A stretch of 64,000 bases of DNA from Girardinichthys multiradiatus (GCF_021462225.1 NC_061816.1:13851390-13915389); one strand, 5' to 3'. Counted from the stretch's first letter, positions 44,641 through 58,064 are shown. Translations and numbers: made by a program. The notes: generated from the sequence alone by a model not told the origin.

Positions 44641-44966
44641 CTCACAAATTTAGACCCAATTGCGACAGTTGTCCCAAACACACATTAAAGTATCCTTTAG
44701 AATGAATAAAGCAGTCCAACATGAAGCATCTGAAACTAAATTAGTTTCATGGCAAGGACCTGGTTTGTAAGAATAGTCAATACATTTTCAACAGCATTGA
44801 GGTCAGGACTATTCTTGAAGCTTATTGTTTGCCTGCCTTCTCCATTCCTAAACCAGTTTTATGTATGTTTCGAATCACTGTTGAAGAGCCAGTAGTTTTA
44901 TCTAGTTGTTGGTCTTAGGTGAAGTTGAAAAAGGTTGGAATATTCCATCTTTGAATATTTAATCTA
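44641..44966. pseudogene. Older Tc1-like relics between Tc1-A copy 3 and Tc1-E
   Basis: The first ~110 bp probably continue the plus-strand relic left of copy 3. From about 44770 the sequence reads as antisense Tc1 (GCATTGAGGTCAGGACTATT, then CTTCTCCATTCCTAAACCAG), and this relic resumes after Tc1-E at 46594. Tc1-E therefore split it at a TA. Confidence 0.5.
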
Positions 44967-46591
44967 CAGTACAGAGCAACAGTTTGGACACACCTTCTCA
45001 TTCAAAGAGTTTTCTTTATTTTCATGACTATGAATATTGTAGCTTCACACTGAAGGCATCAAAACTATGAATTAACACATGTGGAATTATATACTGAATA
45101 AAAAAGTGTGAAACAACTGAAAATATGTTTTATATTCTAGGTTCTTCAAAGTAGCCACCTTGTGCTTTGATTACTGCTCCGCACATTCTTGGCATTCTGT
45201 TGATGAGTTTCAAGAGGTAGTCACCTGAAAAGGTTTTCCAACAGTCTTGAAGGAGTTCCCAGAGATGCTTAGCACTTGTTGGCCCTTTTGCCTTCACTCT
45301 GCGGTCCAGCTCACCCCAAACCATCTCGATTGGGTTCAGGTCCGGTGACTGTGGAGGCCAGGTCATGTGGCGCAGCACCCCATCACTCTCCTTCTTGGTC
45401 AAATAGCCCTTACACAGCCTGGAGGTGTGTTTGGGGTCATTGTCCTGTTGAAAAATAAATGATGGTCCAACTAAACGCAAACTGGATGGAATAGCATGCC
45501 ACGGCAAGATACTGTGGTGGCCATGCTGGTTCAGTATGTCTTCTATTTTGAATAAATCCCCAACAGTGTCACCAGCAAAGCACCCCCACACCATCACACC
45601 TCCTCCTTCATGCTTCACGGTGGGAACCAGGCATGTAGAGTCCATCCGTTCACCTCTTCTGCGCCGCACAAAGACACGGTGGTTGGCACCAAATATCTCA
45701 AACTTGGATTCATCAGACCAAAGCACAGATTTCCACTGGTCTAATGTCCATTCCTTGTGTTCTTTAGCCCAAACAAGTCTCTTCTGCTTGTTGCCTGTCC
45801 TCAGCAGTGGTTTCCTAGCAACTATTTTACCATGAAGGCCTGATTCACACAGTTTCCTCTTAACAGTTGTTCTAGAGATGTGTCCGCTGCAAGAACTCTG
45901 TGTGGCATTGACCTGTTCTCTAATCTGAGCTGCTGTTAACCTGCGATTTCTGAGACTGGTGATTCAGATGAACTTATCGTCTGCAGCAGAGCTGACTCTT
46001 GGTCTTCCTTTCCTGGGGTGGTCCTCATGTCAGCCAGTTTCTTTGTAGCGCTTGATGGTTTTTGCGACTGCACTTGGGGACACTTTCAAAGTTTTCCCAA
46101 TTGTTCGGACTGACTGACCTTCATTTCTTAAAGTAATGATGGCCACTCGTTTTTCTTTACTTAGCTGCTTTTGTCTTGCCATAATACAAATTCTAACAGT
46201 CTATTCAGTAGGACTATCAGCTGTGTACTGTATCCACCTCCTGCACAACACAACTGATGGTCCCAAACCCATTTATAAGGCTTGAAATCCCACTTATTGA
46301 ACCTGACAGGGCATAACATAAAAACCATTTCAGGTGACTACCTCTTGAAGCTCATCAACAGAATGCCAAGAGTGTGCGGAGCAGTAATCAAAGCAAAAGG
46401 TGGCTACTTTGAAGAACCTAGAATATAAGACATATTTTCAGTTGTTTCACACTTTTTTGTTCAGTATATAATTCAACATGTGTTAATTCATAGTTTTGAT
46501 GCCTTCAGTGTGAAGCTACAATATTCATAGTCATGAAAATAAAGAAAACTCTTTGATTGAGAAGGTGTGTCCAAACCTTTAGTCTGTACTG
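44967..46591 (-). mobile_element. Tc1-like transposon family E, complete
   Basis: 1,625 bp between TA dinucleotides at 44965-44966 and 46592-46593. Tips are CAGTACAGAGCAACAGTTTG and the complement CAGTACAGACTAAAGGTTTG. The inverted repeats are unusually long, about 270 bp (44967-45237 and 46322-46591), so they contain the last ~36 codons of the transposase on one side and a silent mirror copy on the other. Identity between the two is about 95%. Confidence 0.95.
45130..46182 (-). pseudogene. Tc1-E transposase, full length with two nonsense codons
   Basis: One continuous reading frame of 351 codons from the initiator at 46182 (MARQKQLSKEKRVAIITLRN) to the stop at 45130. Helix-turn-helix 1 spans residues about 12-50 (RTIGKTLKVSPSAVAKTIKR), then a linker with GRPR, and module 2. 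Aspartate 1 is in LWSDESKFEIFG, followed by KHEGGGVMVWGCF, aspartate 2 in FQQDNDPKHTS and the third acidic residue in [14 protein letters not shown] stops lie at codon 51 (46030-46032) and codon 73 (45964-45966). No frameshift is present. The C-terminal sequence overlaps the inverted repeat. It would be inactive, but damage is light. Confidence 0.93.
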
Positions 46592-46593
46592 TA

Positions 46594-46790
46594 CATTGAG
46601 CAAAACAACACTAGCACTGATAGTGTAACACACCCTCATCCTGATACTGACACCACTATGCTTGACAGTTGATAAAGGTTTAAAATACAGGTTTAAAATG
46701 TTTATCTTGACAGTGTGATATATTTATTGTCATTGTGGCCAAACAGCTCAGTTTTCTTTCCAGGAGCTTCTTGATTGCGTAAAAAAAAAA
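46594..46790 (-). pseudogene. Antisense Tc1-like relic split by Tc1-E (right part)
   Basis: On the minus strand the segment gives KKTELFGHND near 46735-46765 (block after aspartate 1) and VKHSGVSIRMR near 46640-46680 (the KHGGGSIMVW block), in the correct order. It is the continuation of 44770-44966. Frames are broken. Confidence 0.6.
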
Positions 46791-49689
46791 TAAAAAACAC
46801 GCCATTGGGGTAGGTTGCAACTCGCTAAGGGTCAATTAAACCAAATTTTAATGTGCCAGTATGTGTATGAAGCATTTCTTTTAAACCCGAATGTATATTT
46901 TTGTAGATTAAAAGAAATATCCACAATAAATTTAAACTTGTGCACCCAAATTATGACATTAAAATAATTTAATCAGCATAAAGAAACAAGTCAGAGTTCT
47001 TTCAGTGATTACATGCTCCCAAATATACTGCTTTAGAATCGCTTCAGTTGATGTGGTTACATATCCAAAATCTTTCTGCATTTTATGGAAGGTAGGTCAT
47101 TCCGACATCACAGATGATCTGAGGGAGACAAACGTTTTTTAATCCTAACTTTTTACAAGGAAAAGAAACACTGCATTCGCTAAGCTATTACACTAAAAGA
47201 TAATTAAATTTGATAACAGAAACAATTAATTCTGCCTTTTTGCTTTAGTTCAGACAGTTAAGTACTTCATTAATTTTCCCACCGTTCGTCTTTTCTGTAA
47301 TTTAAGTCATGAATTTTAAACATCTGGTAGTGGTACACAATGCTTTAAGTAGTATACAGCAATATAGTCCTTGATGCTAATGAACGAAGGAGACGTGTTT
47401 GGCTGTTTTGAGCAATTATTACTCTTTGTCTCCTGAGGTAAAAAGTAAAGGCGCCAGCAATCTATTTTAAATGCTTAGAGGAAAATTAGAGACAGGGGTA
47501 GACAAAAGATCTATAAGACAATTAGAGGCTGGATTTCCATTTCAGAAAAGCCATATTTGTGTGTGAACAGATGTTGTTGCATTTGTGGAAAAAGTCAAAG
47601 TTGGGACAGGGAGGTGATTTAGTCAGTCATGGCATGCTAAAATCAAGTGGAATTGTTGCGACACTAGATATTCAAAAACATGATTGTTTGTGTGATTTTC
47701 TAGTTTTTTTTTCCCAAGAGGGACCCATAGAGGTTGATATAAAAAGATCCATTTCAGTTTATGGATGCAGCATTCATAATTCAACTTTTACCTCAGAACA
47801 CAAAGGTGCTGTGTTAGCTACTCATAGGTCCCTTTTCATGCGGAGCTTTCATGTCTGGTTGGTGGATGTGTTGGTTTTCTCTGTGTACTCTGGTTTCCTC
47901 CTATAGTTAACATATACACATCTTCTTTACTCGGTGATATTTTCCTGCTGAAGAAATGATGAAAAGAGTCACAGTTCTGGAATAGATAGGACGGGTCTAC
48001 TCTGATGTGGTCCCATTGGCCACCATTTAAATATGCTCTGATCATATCAGGGTTGACGCAAATCCAGCTAGTGTGACATACTTTGTGGTAGATTAAATTA
48101 TCTTCTTCTTTTTTTGCTTTTATTTCCATTTATTTGTCAAAATCTGCAGCTCTTTTGAATCAGGCAGCTGAAACAAATTTCTACTTTGTTCCACTTTTGT
48201 TCATGAATCTGGCAGCACAGATGGACCTAGCTGGAGTCACTGTCTGGAGGATATTGTGTATTTAAATTTTTTGTTTTCTAAATAAGATGCATTCAACCAA
48301 CCGGTTTCATGTGTTTGCAGCTTTTGCGTATTCATTACCTCTGTGCTCTTATCAGAATCAAAAGATGCTGATTGGTTCTGGTGCAAGAAATTGACAAAAA
48401 AATGGGTGAATATGTAGATGTAACAGGGGGAAAAGCAGTTGGGATTGTCAGTCCACCAATAGAGCAGCAAGCATGAAACATCAGTTGAGTCAATCTATCC
48501 AAAGTCACATTCAGTGTCACGCAGAGAGGAAGCCTTATTTCTTCTGTCAAAATGCAACACGGTGCAGTGAACAAGCCATAAGAGCGGAGGCTTTTTACCC
48601 TCATGAAAATTAAGCAGCTGTTTGGAAGATACCACTGAGTTACATTATTGTTCTTTGCCTGCATCTTCTAAAATGTCATTTGTTATTTTTGTCACATTGT
48701 GTGAGATGGCAAGCAGCAGCCCACCTGTTTCATCTCCAAAAGATGACAAGATTGCAGGGCTAGATACCCTGCAAATTATTCAAAGTCTCAAAATCAGAAG
48801 AAGGGGGTGAAAAGGAAGAAAAGGTAGCCAAAAGCCTGCGCTGTCATTCTAACTCTTGTCATCTGTGCACACACGGGAGACTCGCTGAACTGAAAAGACA
48901 AGCATACTTGGTTTGTCGCGCTTGGAGCCAAACACTGAGCTTGGATTCCCTAAGGTGCAACGTGTCACATGGAGCTTATTTTCATAAAGTGGAAATCCAG
49001 AAAACCAGTGAGCAGGATCTGAAAACCCTTCATTTGTCTGGTGCAATAAAAGAGCGGGTGCTACTCACTGAGACCTCAGAGAAGAGGAACCTCCAGAGTA
49101 GCACTGTACATACTATCAATTTGTACAGCACTCACAGGAGCAAAGTGGGCATAGTGAATCAGCAGTGACACAAGTATACACTCAGGGCATAATGAAAGTA
49201 TACCTGCTTTCAATTCTATTTATATATCAGGACATAATATAATTAATCAGGTGTTTACCAGGTTCTAAAATATTTTAAATCTAACCTCAACTCTTCAAAG
49301 ACACAAGAGATGCATGCTGCGTATGAAAAACCAAATACACCCAGAGCTACTGTAACCACCAGTCTAGAAGTAGTCATTTTGAAATTTCACTATGTGCTAA
49401 TACAATGCCAAAGTGAAACGATATCAGTAATTAGCTCTGGAGCAGTTGCATCTGCAACCTGGGAGGGGTTTTACCATAATTTAAGAAAAAAATGAAGATC
49501 CTATTTCTAAAACAATAAAAATTACTCACCAATTGAACTACATAAATGTTGTCTATCCACTCAGGAGTGGCTGTCTGAGTTCACATGTGCAATGCTCAGA
49601 GAAAATGCAAAAAATCCAACAGCTCAATCACAGTAACAAAAAACTCAGGTAATATGTTAAACTTCATGACAGTACAATTTGAGAAAGAT
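46791..49689. other. Unique AT-rich stretch without recognised gene
   Basis: Frames up to 115 codons exist (47559-47906 plus; 48335-48664 minus) but show no known domain and overlap frames on the other strand. No repeat was recognised. Confidence 0.4.
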
Positions 49690-50000
49690 TGAATAAGTCT
49701 TTCTTTTTTGAAAGTGTTACCTTGAAAAAGCCTTTTTTTCCTCCAGAAAGAACATGGTGGTATGATTTAAATAGATTTGCATAACACAGATGAGCCCCGC
49801 AGTGGGGGTGTTTGATTATAACCCAAAGCAACCCACATACAATGTAAAGCATGGTGGTGGAGTTTGATTTGGGCCTGGACACCTTACAGTCATTGAGTTG
49901 TCCATGAGTTCCTCTATTTTTGAGTCAAATGAAAGTCCATCGGACAGGCAGCTGAAACTTGGCCAATACTGGGTCATGCTAGTATGAAGCAATGGTGTAA
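49690..50000 (+). pseudogene. Decayed Tc1-like transposase relic
   Basis: Around 49845-49875 the plus strand reads VKHGGGV then a stop then FGPG, matching the conserved block after aspartate 1. Just before it, GATGAGCCCCGCAGTGGGG and TAACCCAAAGCAACCCACAT correspond to the segment between aspartate 1 and that block in a related fish Tc1 family. No ends are visible. Confidence 0.55.
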
Positions 50001-53000
50001 AAAGAGCAGGTCAAATTCCTTCACATTGATAGGAGAAACTAAACCCAGATTCATCCTCTCAGAACACGCTACTGTCCACTCTACTGTGAAGACTGCGTGA
50101 AGTAAATTTTCCTTTTGAAAGGGTGGGATCAAAAACACAGCTGGTAAAGAAAATAAAGTTAATCATGAGCTTCAGATGAAAAATGGCACCGCTTGTTTTT
50201 AGAAAATACAATGTGGGGCCAACTGTTGTTTTCAGTATCTAAAAAAAAGAAAAAGGCTTGCACACCGCAGGACACCCATTGATGGCTCATTTATTGCACT
50301 CGGCGTCTGATGTAGAGCTGTATCGACATATCTGCTGTTTTGCCGATTAGTAACTCTCAGGAATCACAACAATATAAAAACGACATCCTGAATGGACAAT
50401 ATATAAACCAGCGCATTACTGTCTCCTGTGACACTATAGTGAAAACTGTATAATAATAAAATAATATGGACACACTTTTCATTGAGGTCCACACGGCTCA
50501 CATTCATGGACACAGAGAGGTATCTTAAGGCCTTAATATAGTCATACAAAAAATGGCACTATTGCTTATTTGATACCATGACCATAGAAGTTAGTGTATC
50601 TACGAATGTATCTTAAGGAATTTAATTCTAGAGATTCCTTCGGAGAAAAACATGAAGCAAATTATAGGTAAAATTGGTGCTATTACAAACATCTATTTCC
50701 AATACCTCTTTCAGAATGAATGTTTTAAGTTATTCATCATTGGGTGTGGGTGTACAAAAAACATTGCTTGGTCAGGTCTGTTGGCAGCAGGTGAGCAAGT
50801 TTGCTCCTGACACTGCTCAGCTCCAGCTCCGATCAATGGCATCAGTCGCTTCAGTGAGCAGATCCTCTCTTCAGACTTAGAGGCTTATCATCACAAACTG
50901 GACTCTAATCAACATGAGAGTCCCTGTGTACAGCAAGACACCTGTCTTTAACCAGTATTAACCTCAGCTCGAAGCACAGATACAATCCCCTTCACATAGT
51001 GCAGCCCACTGTTACAGTTTTGCCTCAAAGGAACTCAAAGTAACATTTGGCCTACCCCTCCCAAGGGCAAAAGACATTTTCCACTTTATCTTCAGCTTTT
51101 TTTAATGGTGTAACAAAAAATAAGTTGGACCATTTAAGGGAACGTATCCAGTTTTTATTAATGTAATGCACATAATAATATAATGAAGCTGCCACGTCAA
51201 GGTCTGGGAGCTAGGATAAAGCTTAAAGCTGTCGGGAACCATAATTTCCTCATGGCTTTTGGTGCCTAACACATGCAACAATGGATGGATTGAAATTTTA
51301 CTATTTGCCTATTGGTCATTTTTCAGTGGTGTAATCAGGCAACTTGTGTAAGTTCCAATGGAAGGGAAAGAACTGGCATTAGAACACTCTTTGAAGTAAA
51401 ATCTTTTGCATTTAGGCTGACAATTTATTGTCATATTTCTCCATAAAGGGAGCAAAAACGTGTTATAAAGTTTTTGCATTGACAAGCCCTGCAAAATTAA
51501 ATCCAATATTCTAGCATTTACCACCTTAAAAATTTATTCACACCTGTAATTGTTCATATTTCCACTTGAAAGTGACACATCCGTTGCTGCTACCGACCAA
51601 GTTTTCCAGCTTCTTTTTGCCAAGAGGGTGACATTTCATGGCCCGTCCTGACTGACAGCATGCGGCTAGAGACGAGTCGGAATAAATCAAACACGCGCAA
51701 ATCAGGTCGCAACCACAAAGTCAAAAAGAGGCTCAGTTTCCAACTGTTACAATGCCTCCATGGTTTGTTATCCTGACAAGCAAGGCCTGTCCAACCAGCA
51801 GCATGTCAAAAAGAGTCATAGACGACTCCCCGCTCCCCAGTACTGAAAACTAACATTCTTCTGTTGTGACAGCCTCCTGTGTCGCTTTTGCTCAGAGTGA
51901 AGTAAAGACAAAACCAGAGTCTGTATGCATGTAATATCCATACATTAGATGGTGAAAGTAACATGAAAGCACTACAGGCAAAACAAGGCTGTATCAAACA
52001 TTGACTGCCCCTAGCTCTGTCACCGAAGAGAAAAGTGGGAGCATACTGGAAAATATGGCCTCGGTATAGAAAAGCTGCCTGAGGGTATAACATAAAAGAA
52101 GGCAAAAAAAAGAACTATGGCACTACATGGAGAAACACTTATTGTTTGGTCTTTGTAGAAATATACAACCAAAATTCATATTCCTTTGTTGTTTTTCCTA
52201 ATTGTTTTGGGAGAAAACTGACAATGATGTATGGATATGTTGGAAGAGAGCTTTCAAGCCTTCTGCCTTTAGCTTAAACAATAATATTTCACTGTCATGC
52301 ATCTCAGATAACTGGATGTTTGAAGTGAAGGGAAGAGAAAAGAAGAAATTAGTTGATTACGACCTCAAAATGTCTATAGAGAATGCCAATGAAGGTAGTT
52401 CATAGTAAAGGTGATTCTGTATTGATGTTTTCTTTACAGTTTCTTCACATAAACGTTCCACATGTCTGCAGGTTTTAAACATTGCATTATTTATTCGGTA
52501 CATATGGGTGCCAAACTGAAAGGGCTATAAAGCAAATTTACGCTTTCAGTGTCATTGTTTATGGTAAATTTGGAAGTCTGTGCTAAATTAAAGGTGTTAT
52601 TTAACCATGAAAAAGATCTAGATGGAGGTCCAATGTTTGGAGGGACAGGTTTAAGCAGGCAATGGATGTGGCCAATCACATTTGCGAGTGCAGAAATATC
52701 AGTTCATGTCATCTTGGTGGTATTGTGTCTGATTTAATGATTGAACTTCTATAAAAGTCAAATATCACCTTCACTTGTCATGCCCAACTCAAGTGATTTA
52801 TGTGTTTCAACTTAATTTTCGGAGTTGAAGTTTAATAAGCAACAGAGTCCACACAGATCCTGCCACATATAGAGCAACATGGTAGACACCTGCAATGTTG
52901 ATGTTTCTCACTGACAAAGCAATAGATGAGATGGGAAAAAAAGGCTACAGCAACTTCTTGCAAAATTTAAACATAGTTTAGCAGATCCAATGCAGCGGAA

Positions 53001-53039
53001 AGAAAAAAAAATTCAAAATCTGTTGACTGGAGAACTATT
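50001..53039. other. Unique stretch without recognised gene
   Basis: Nothing transposon-like was found. The segment 51590-51760 contains several CpGs in otherwise AT-rich sequence (ACGAGTCGGAATAAATC; ACACGCGCAAATCAGGTCGC) and might be conserved non-coding DNA; this is a guess. Confidence 0.4.
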
Positions 53040-53290
53040 CATAATGCAGAAATCTGGCCTTTATGGGGAAGAAGAAATCTGTGGAGGTCCCAGGGGATGT
53101 TCATTTGCCACAAGCCAGTATTTATCAGAGAAGTAGGCAGGAGACCATTGGCTGCTCTGAAGGAGTTGCAGAGATCCACAGCTCAGGTGAAAGAATCTTT
53201 TGACAGGACGAGCCACAGGAATTTTCATTTGCAGTTTATCATAAGCCATGTTGGGGGAGACACTCGGGCTGTGGATGAAAGTGCATTGAA
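53040..53290 (+). pseudogene. Rearranged Tc1-C-like transposase relic
   Basis: RRPLAALKELQRSTAQVKESFDRT at about 53139-53210 matches RPMITLDELQRSTAEVGESVHRT of Tc1-C. A SGLYG block that should follow it lies upstream instead (53048-53065, with SFATSQ after it). The order is therefore scrambled. Confidence 0.6.
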
Positions 53291-56200
53291 TGTTTTGAAT
53301 GTCTTGCTTCAACTTAGTGCTATTAAAGTAAAAATAATAATCTTGCAAGTTACTGTTGGATATGTAAAGAAAAGTGTTTTAAAATTAATCACAGATACTG
53401 TTAAGAGCCATAACAGGAGGTCAACGCTGTGTTATAAAATGATCAACAGGTACTGTTTTCATTTTTCACAATCAGATATACATAGCAGACTCAGAAATCT
53501 GATTATTTTTCTTATTAAATCCAGCCTTTACATATTGTGAAATTTCGAAAAAAAAAAAACATTCCACATGTGTGACAGGGATTTGATGATGAGGTTTGCT
53601 TGGGGAGAAATTTAGAATAAATTAATCATAGAAGTATGCCTCATGTCCTGAAGTAACTCCACCAACATGGGAAAACATGTGCATGGAAAGCGTGCTTTAG
53701 CAACAATGATAGACGAATTATATGACCTGAATTGTAGGGTGTGACCTGTTCTGTCAGTTTTTTTTGTGACAGACCACATCAGTCATTACAGACCCCATGT
53801 AGAATGTGTTATAAATGTACCCAAAGCTGTCACATTGAACTTGTGCTTACATGTCCACAGAAAACTCATTGTATGAATACTGTAGGTCTGAGGAGTGGGC
53901 GTGAGTGTAACGAGCAAGAAAGAGGGACAGAGGTGGATACAAATGGTCAGATCCATAGTTGGAAAGAGAAGCATGTGGTACATGTCTCTTGGCAGCAGAT
54001 CAAACAGAGGAGGACTGTAATCCTGTGCGGAGTGTCAGTGAAGAAGAAAAAAGCGGCACAATCTCTTCACAGCTGAGGAAAAGGCAAAAAAAAAACAAAG
54101 GGAGGGATGGAGCACTGGCACAAAACAAACTCGGCCAGGAACTAGAGCTTCAAGGCCTTTAGATGTGAGGGGAAAAAACATAAAAATCTGACTCAATACA
54201 GAGGGAATTATTTAAAAGATAATACAGAGGGAGAAGGAGCAAGGAAGCAAAGAGGGAGAAAATGGGCAAAGGACAGTGGGTAGGAGGGAGGGTGGCAGAA
54301 TGGCAAAAAAAGAAAGGGGAGGGTTAGAAGTTTAGAAGAGATAAGCAAGAAAAATTTAAACAGTATGTAGAGTCAAGCCAGAGAATGTAGGCCAACGAAT
54401 AGCTCTAACAAAGGGTTACTTTGCTACTCTCCCCTGCTGCTTAATTAGCATGGCAGTGCCCTTAAAGAAAGCATTGAACCACCACTCGGTGCTATGGTGC
54501 TGCTCACTCTCTAGCAGCTCAAGGCCGTGGTTGTACTGGGCAGCTCCCATGTGGGCTGCTGGCTGCCCCCTGAAGCAGCAGTTTCCCCCCATAAGTAACA
54601 GATGTATATAACAATATTCATGGATATAAAGCTGCAGTATGCAGCTCCAGCTGCAGTGGTACTTCATCACTGTGTATGTGTTGGATTTTAGCCTTTGAGA
54701 AACTTTTCTAACTGGATTTTCTTCTTCTTGTTAAGGTACTTCAGCTTAAAGTAAAAGTTTTAGTATAACATATATGTACCCCTGGATGTTGTTCTCAACC
54801 AAGGTTGGCCAAAATGCAGAAAATTGACCCCCAGCACAGGTGACACAGACAGACACTATTAAGAACAATTGGAGTAAGACTTTTTGCCAATATGAAGGCT
54901 TTCAAGCATAATGGAAGCTAATCAAAGTCATTTTAAAATTGAAAATGCACTATCTACTACTAACGTGTCTAACTTCTTTAGCAACAACATGACAGCAGTT
55001 AGTCGTTTCTACCAGCTCCATTTCAAAACCAGGTAGCCATAAGGAGGCTCAGAACCCACTTCCTAGAGGAATGACCACAGCCAATAGGTGAGAAGCTGAG
55101 GCAGTGATGCTGTTCCAAAGACTGCCCCCTTCAACTCTGTCCCACCCCCTTTGTTTTTGCATTCTCAGATACATGATGAAACGGAAAAGACAATCCAGAG
55201 ACCAATACATTTTAAAGAGAAATATAGAAATAAATGCTCATGGAAACATGCTGGGTAAGAAAATACAACAGGGATATATTAGATAACAATATATTAGTGT
55301 TTGAAAATTAAAAGGACAGTAAAATAGTTTGAACAATGATATATTTTTGAAAAAAAAAAAAAAACATGTTTTAAACGTATTTGGGTGGTAATAAATATGA
55401 ATAAAATATTAAATTGGTTAGAAAAAGGAAAATGGCTAGAAATGAAATGGCTAGAAAAAATAAAACAGCAAGAAATTGTAATAAATAACGGAACAAATTA
55501 CAGAAATCAAGAAAAAAGTATGATTGAAAATTAGAGGTCTAAATACAAAATTAGCATAATAGCACCGAGATAAATTACAACAGTAAAATAATTGAATAGA
55601 AAAATATATATCTGATTCATTGATTGATTATTGAATAAATATATTTTTATTTTGTATACACACTAATTTATATGTCTAGCTACGTTGTGGCCTAGTACTT
55701 ATTTTATTGAGTCATTCATTTATTTCTACATGTATTCTTAATTATGGTAAGGTTGGTCCTCCACACTGAATCTCAGCAAATAGAGATATACTCTCTATGT
55801 GGCCATTGTAGGAAGTTAGTCCATTCAAGATTTTTTTAATGATTTGAAAAAGGTGTTTTGTTTGCCAGAACAACCAGCATAAGGAAATGAACGTCAAAGT
55901 CATGTAAATCAGTGCTGATGTTGCTTTTTACTGTAAATATACTATAAATACTCCTTGATATAAATGTATCCCTATACAAAATAAAAATAATATCTGTTTT
56001 AACCAACTGCAACAGTGCAATCCTGCTTTTACATTATTATATGAAAAAGTTCAGACCATTAAGATAATTACCCAAATTATTTATGAAAGTTTCTAAAACA
56101 TTGCTAAACTCATTTTATAAGGCATGCTTATGGTGCTGCTCTCTGCCAGTCTGGATGCAGTGACTTTGTTTGTGGTTCAGGCTGAAAACACATAGACACA

Positions 56201-57324
56201 TTGTCAAGTCTTTTCAAATCAATGCTGATCCGACTTGAGGGGATCGAGAAGGAAGTAGACAGGGTTCAACTCTTCTTATCATCCTTTATTACTTTAATTC
56301 AAGATGAGGTATGCAACAGCAGATTTATCAGCAGCAGCAGCAGGTTGAAAACCTCGTAAGCAAACAAAGCAAAATTTGTTCTAAATTGAATCTCAATGAA
56401 GAAATATTAATTACAATCAATGAAACCAAAACCTGAACTATCTGCCGGCTAAATCTCCCATTAACATTTTATATAGCAAAATAATGCTTTAACCCGTTTA
56501 ACCAATATGTTGAAACAAAATCACTAGTAGAATGAACCAAACAAACAACTTACAGCAGCATCAAATCAACACAGACTTCACCAGGCCTATTAAATACACA
56601 CAGCCACACAGTCCACTACAAACACCTCTGACCATAAACCCAACTTAAATTTAAAGAACTACTCCAAAGTTCTAAACAGTTTAATAAATTTACTTGGATA
56701 GAACTGAGGTTTTTACTCACCGGTGCATGTCTACACTTCTCTCCAGCATTGATTCAAACACAATTAGTGCCATAAGCCACATGTGCAGTCCTTTACTGTC
56801 TGAACCAGGTAAACAAAATGGATCAAGAATAATTAAACAAACAGTTTTAGGCAGTTCTGCCATTTGACACAACACACATAATAGTCTTAGGAAATAATTT
56901 GATTTAAATAAAGGAATTACAGGGAATATTTCCATGTAATGTTGCCTGAATTTCTATTGTAAACCATTTCAACCATCTGAATTAAAAGTACATTGCAATG
57001 CTAGTTGACTGTAATACTAACCATCTAATTTAAACACCAATCTGTAATATTTTTTTTGTTTAAATCGAGAACTTACCTGTGACTTTCCAGGCTCCATTAA
57101 TAAATTAGCGAGCACAAAAGACTTAATTAAGCTAACATTAGAAATACACAACTTTTTTCATTAGCTTTGATTCATTTTTCTTTGTGTAAGTTTGAATGCC
57201 AGAGAAAGCTAGATGTTGTTGCTTCTCTACTTTAGTTTTCAGCCCACGTGTTTTCCTAACTCTGGACACTAATAAATATAACTTTAACTGAGAAATGGAG
57301 AAATGAGAAATCTCAGTGGCATTT
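53291..57324. other. AT-rich stretch without recognised gene
   Basis: Includes a purine-rich tract at 54166-54370 and an A-run near 55345. Around 56280-56680 the composition is repeat-like but unassigned. No frame shows a known domain. Confidence 0.4.
54166..54370 (+). repeat. Purine-rich tract
   Basis: About 200 bp strongly biased to A and G on the plus strand, with GAGGGAGAAGGAGCAAGGAA and GGAGGGAGGGTGG as examples. It is low complexity, not a tandem repeat. Confidence 0.7.
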
Positions 57325-57326
57325 TA

Positions 57327-57370
<44 letters not shown>
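57325..57370. repeat. (TA)n followed by poly(T)
   Basis: About nine TA units followed by about 28 T residues. Confidence 0.9.
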
Positions 57371-57724
57371 ATTTAAACAACAATTTGTACCTTACAAAGT
57401 TGCATATAGACAATAAAATACATTAATAAATATTTTTTTATGCATTATGGTGTCATTAAACTGAACTATAAAACTGACGTATTACAAGCATTACATTTGA
57501 GACATATTAATAAAAAATAGATAATAAAGGTAAAGAACACATTGTCTGTGGGTGACCCACTTGCTTGACAATAGCAAGGAAATACTGGCAAATGGAGGGG
57601 AGCGCGCAGTGGGCTGGAACACGTGCCTGGACCGGTTTTATCCTTGTGGCATGGTGCTTTTATTTGTAACACATTTTCATGTGGCAATGTGCGTTTACAG
57701 TTTGAAGTCATGAATTATGTGTGT

Positions 57725-57965
57725 GAAAGTCCAAGTAAAGTCTCAAGTCCTAAAAAATTTTGACTTAAGTCTCATTCGATTCTAAGTCACATGACTTGAG
57801 TCCACTCCTCTGCCTTCAAGTGCCTGAATAGGTTTGTAGCGCAATAATGCCTGACACTTGAAATATCTTTGCAAATATCGCATCCAAGCTGTTGTTTGCA
57901 ATTTCAATATTCCCCACTGATATTGCGATTACAATTTTGTTTCAACATATTGTGCAGCTCTACAT
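57725..57965. repeat. Fragments of short non-autonomous repeats (tentative)
   Basis: AAGTCCAAGTAAAGTCTCAA and AAGTCACATGACTTGAGTCC on one side, and GATATTGCGATTACAATTTT with CATATTGTGCAGCTCTAC on the other, resemble two MITE-like sequences common in fish. This is recalled from general knowledge only. Confidence 0.4.
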
Positions 57966-58064
57966 TCAAGCTGATCATTTTGAACCCCGTGGAACAGAAA
58001 GATGCAGAAGGTAGTAATTAATGTCATACTGTTTTCTCACATTTATTAGTTTGGATCGATTGAT

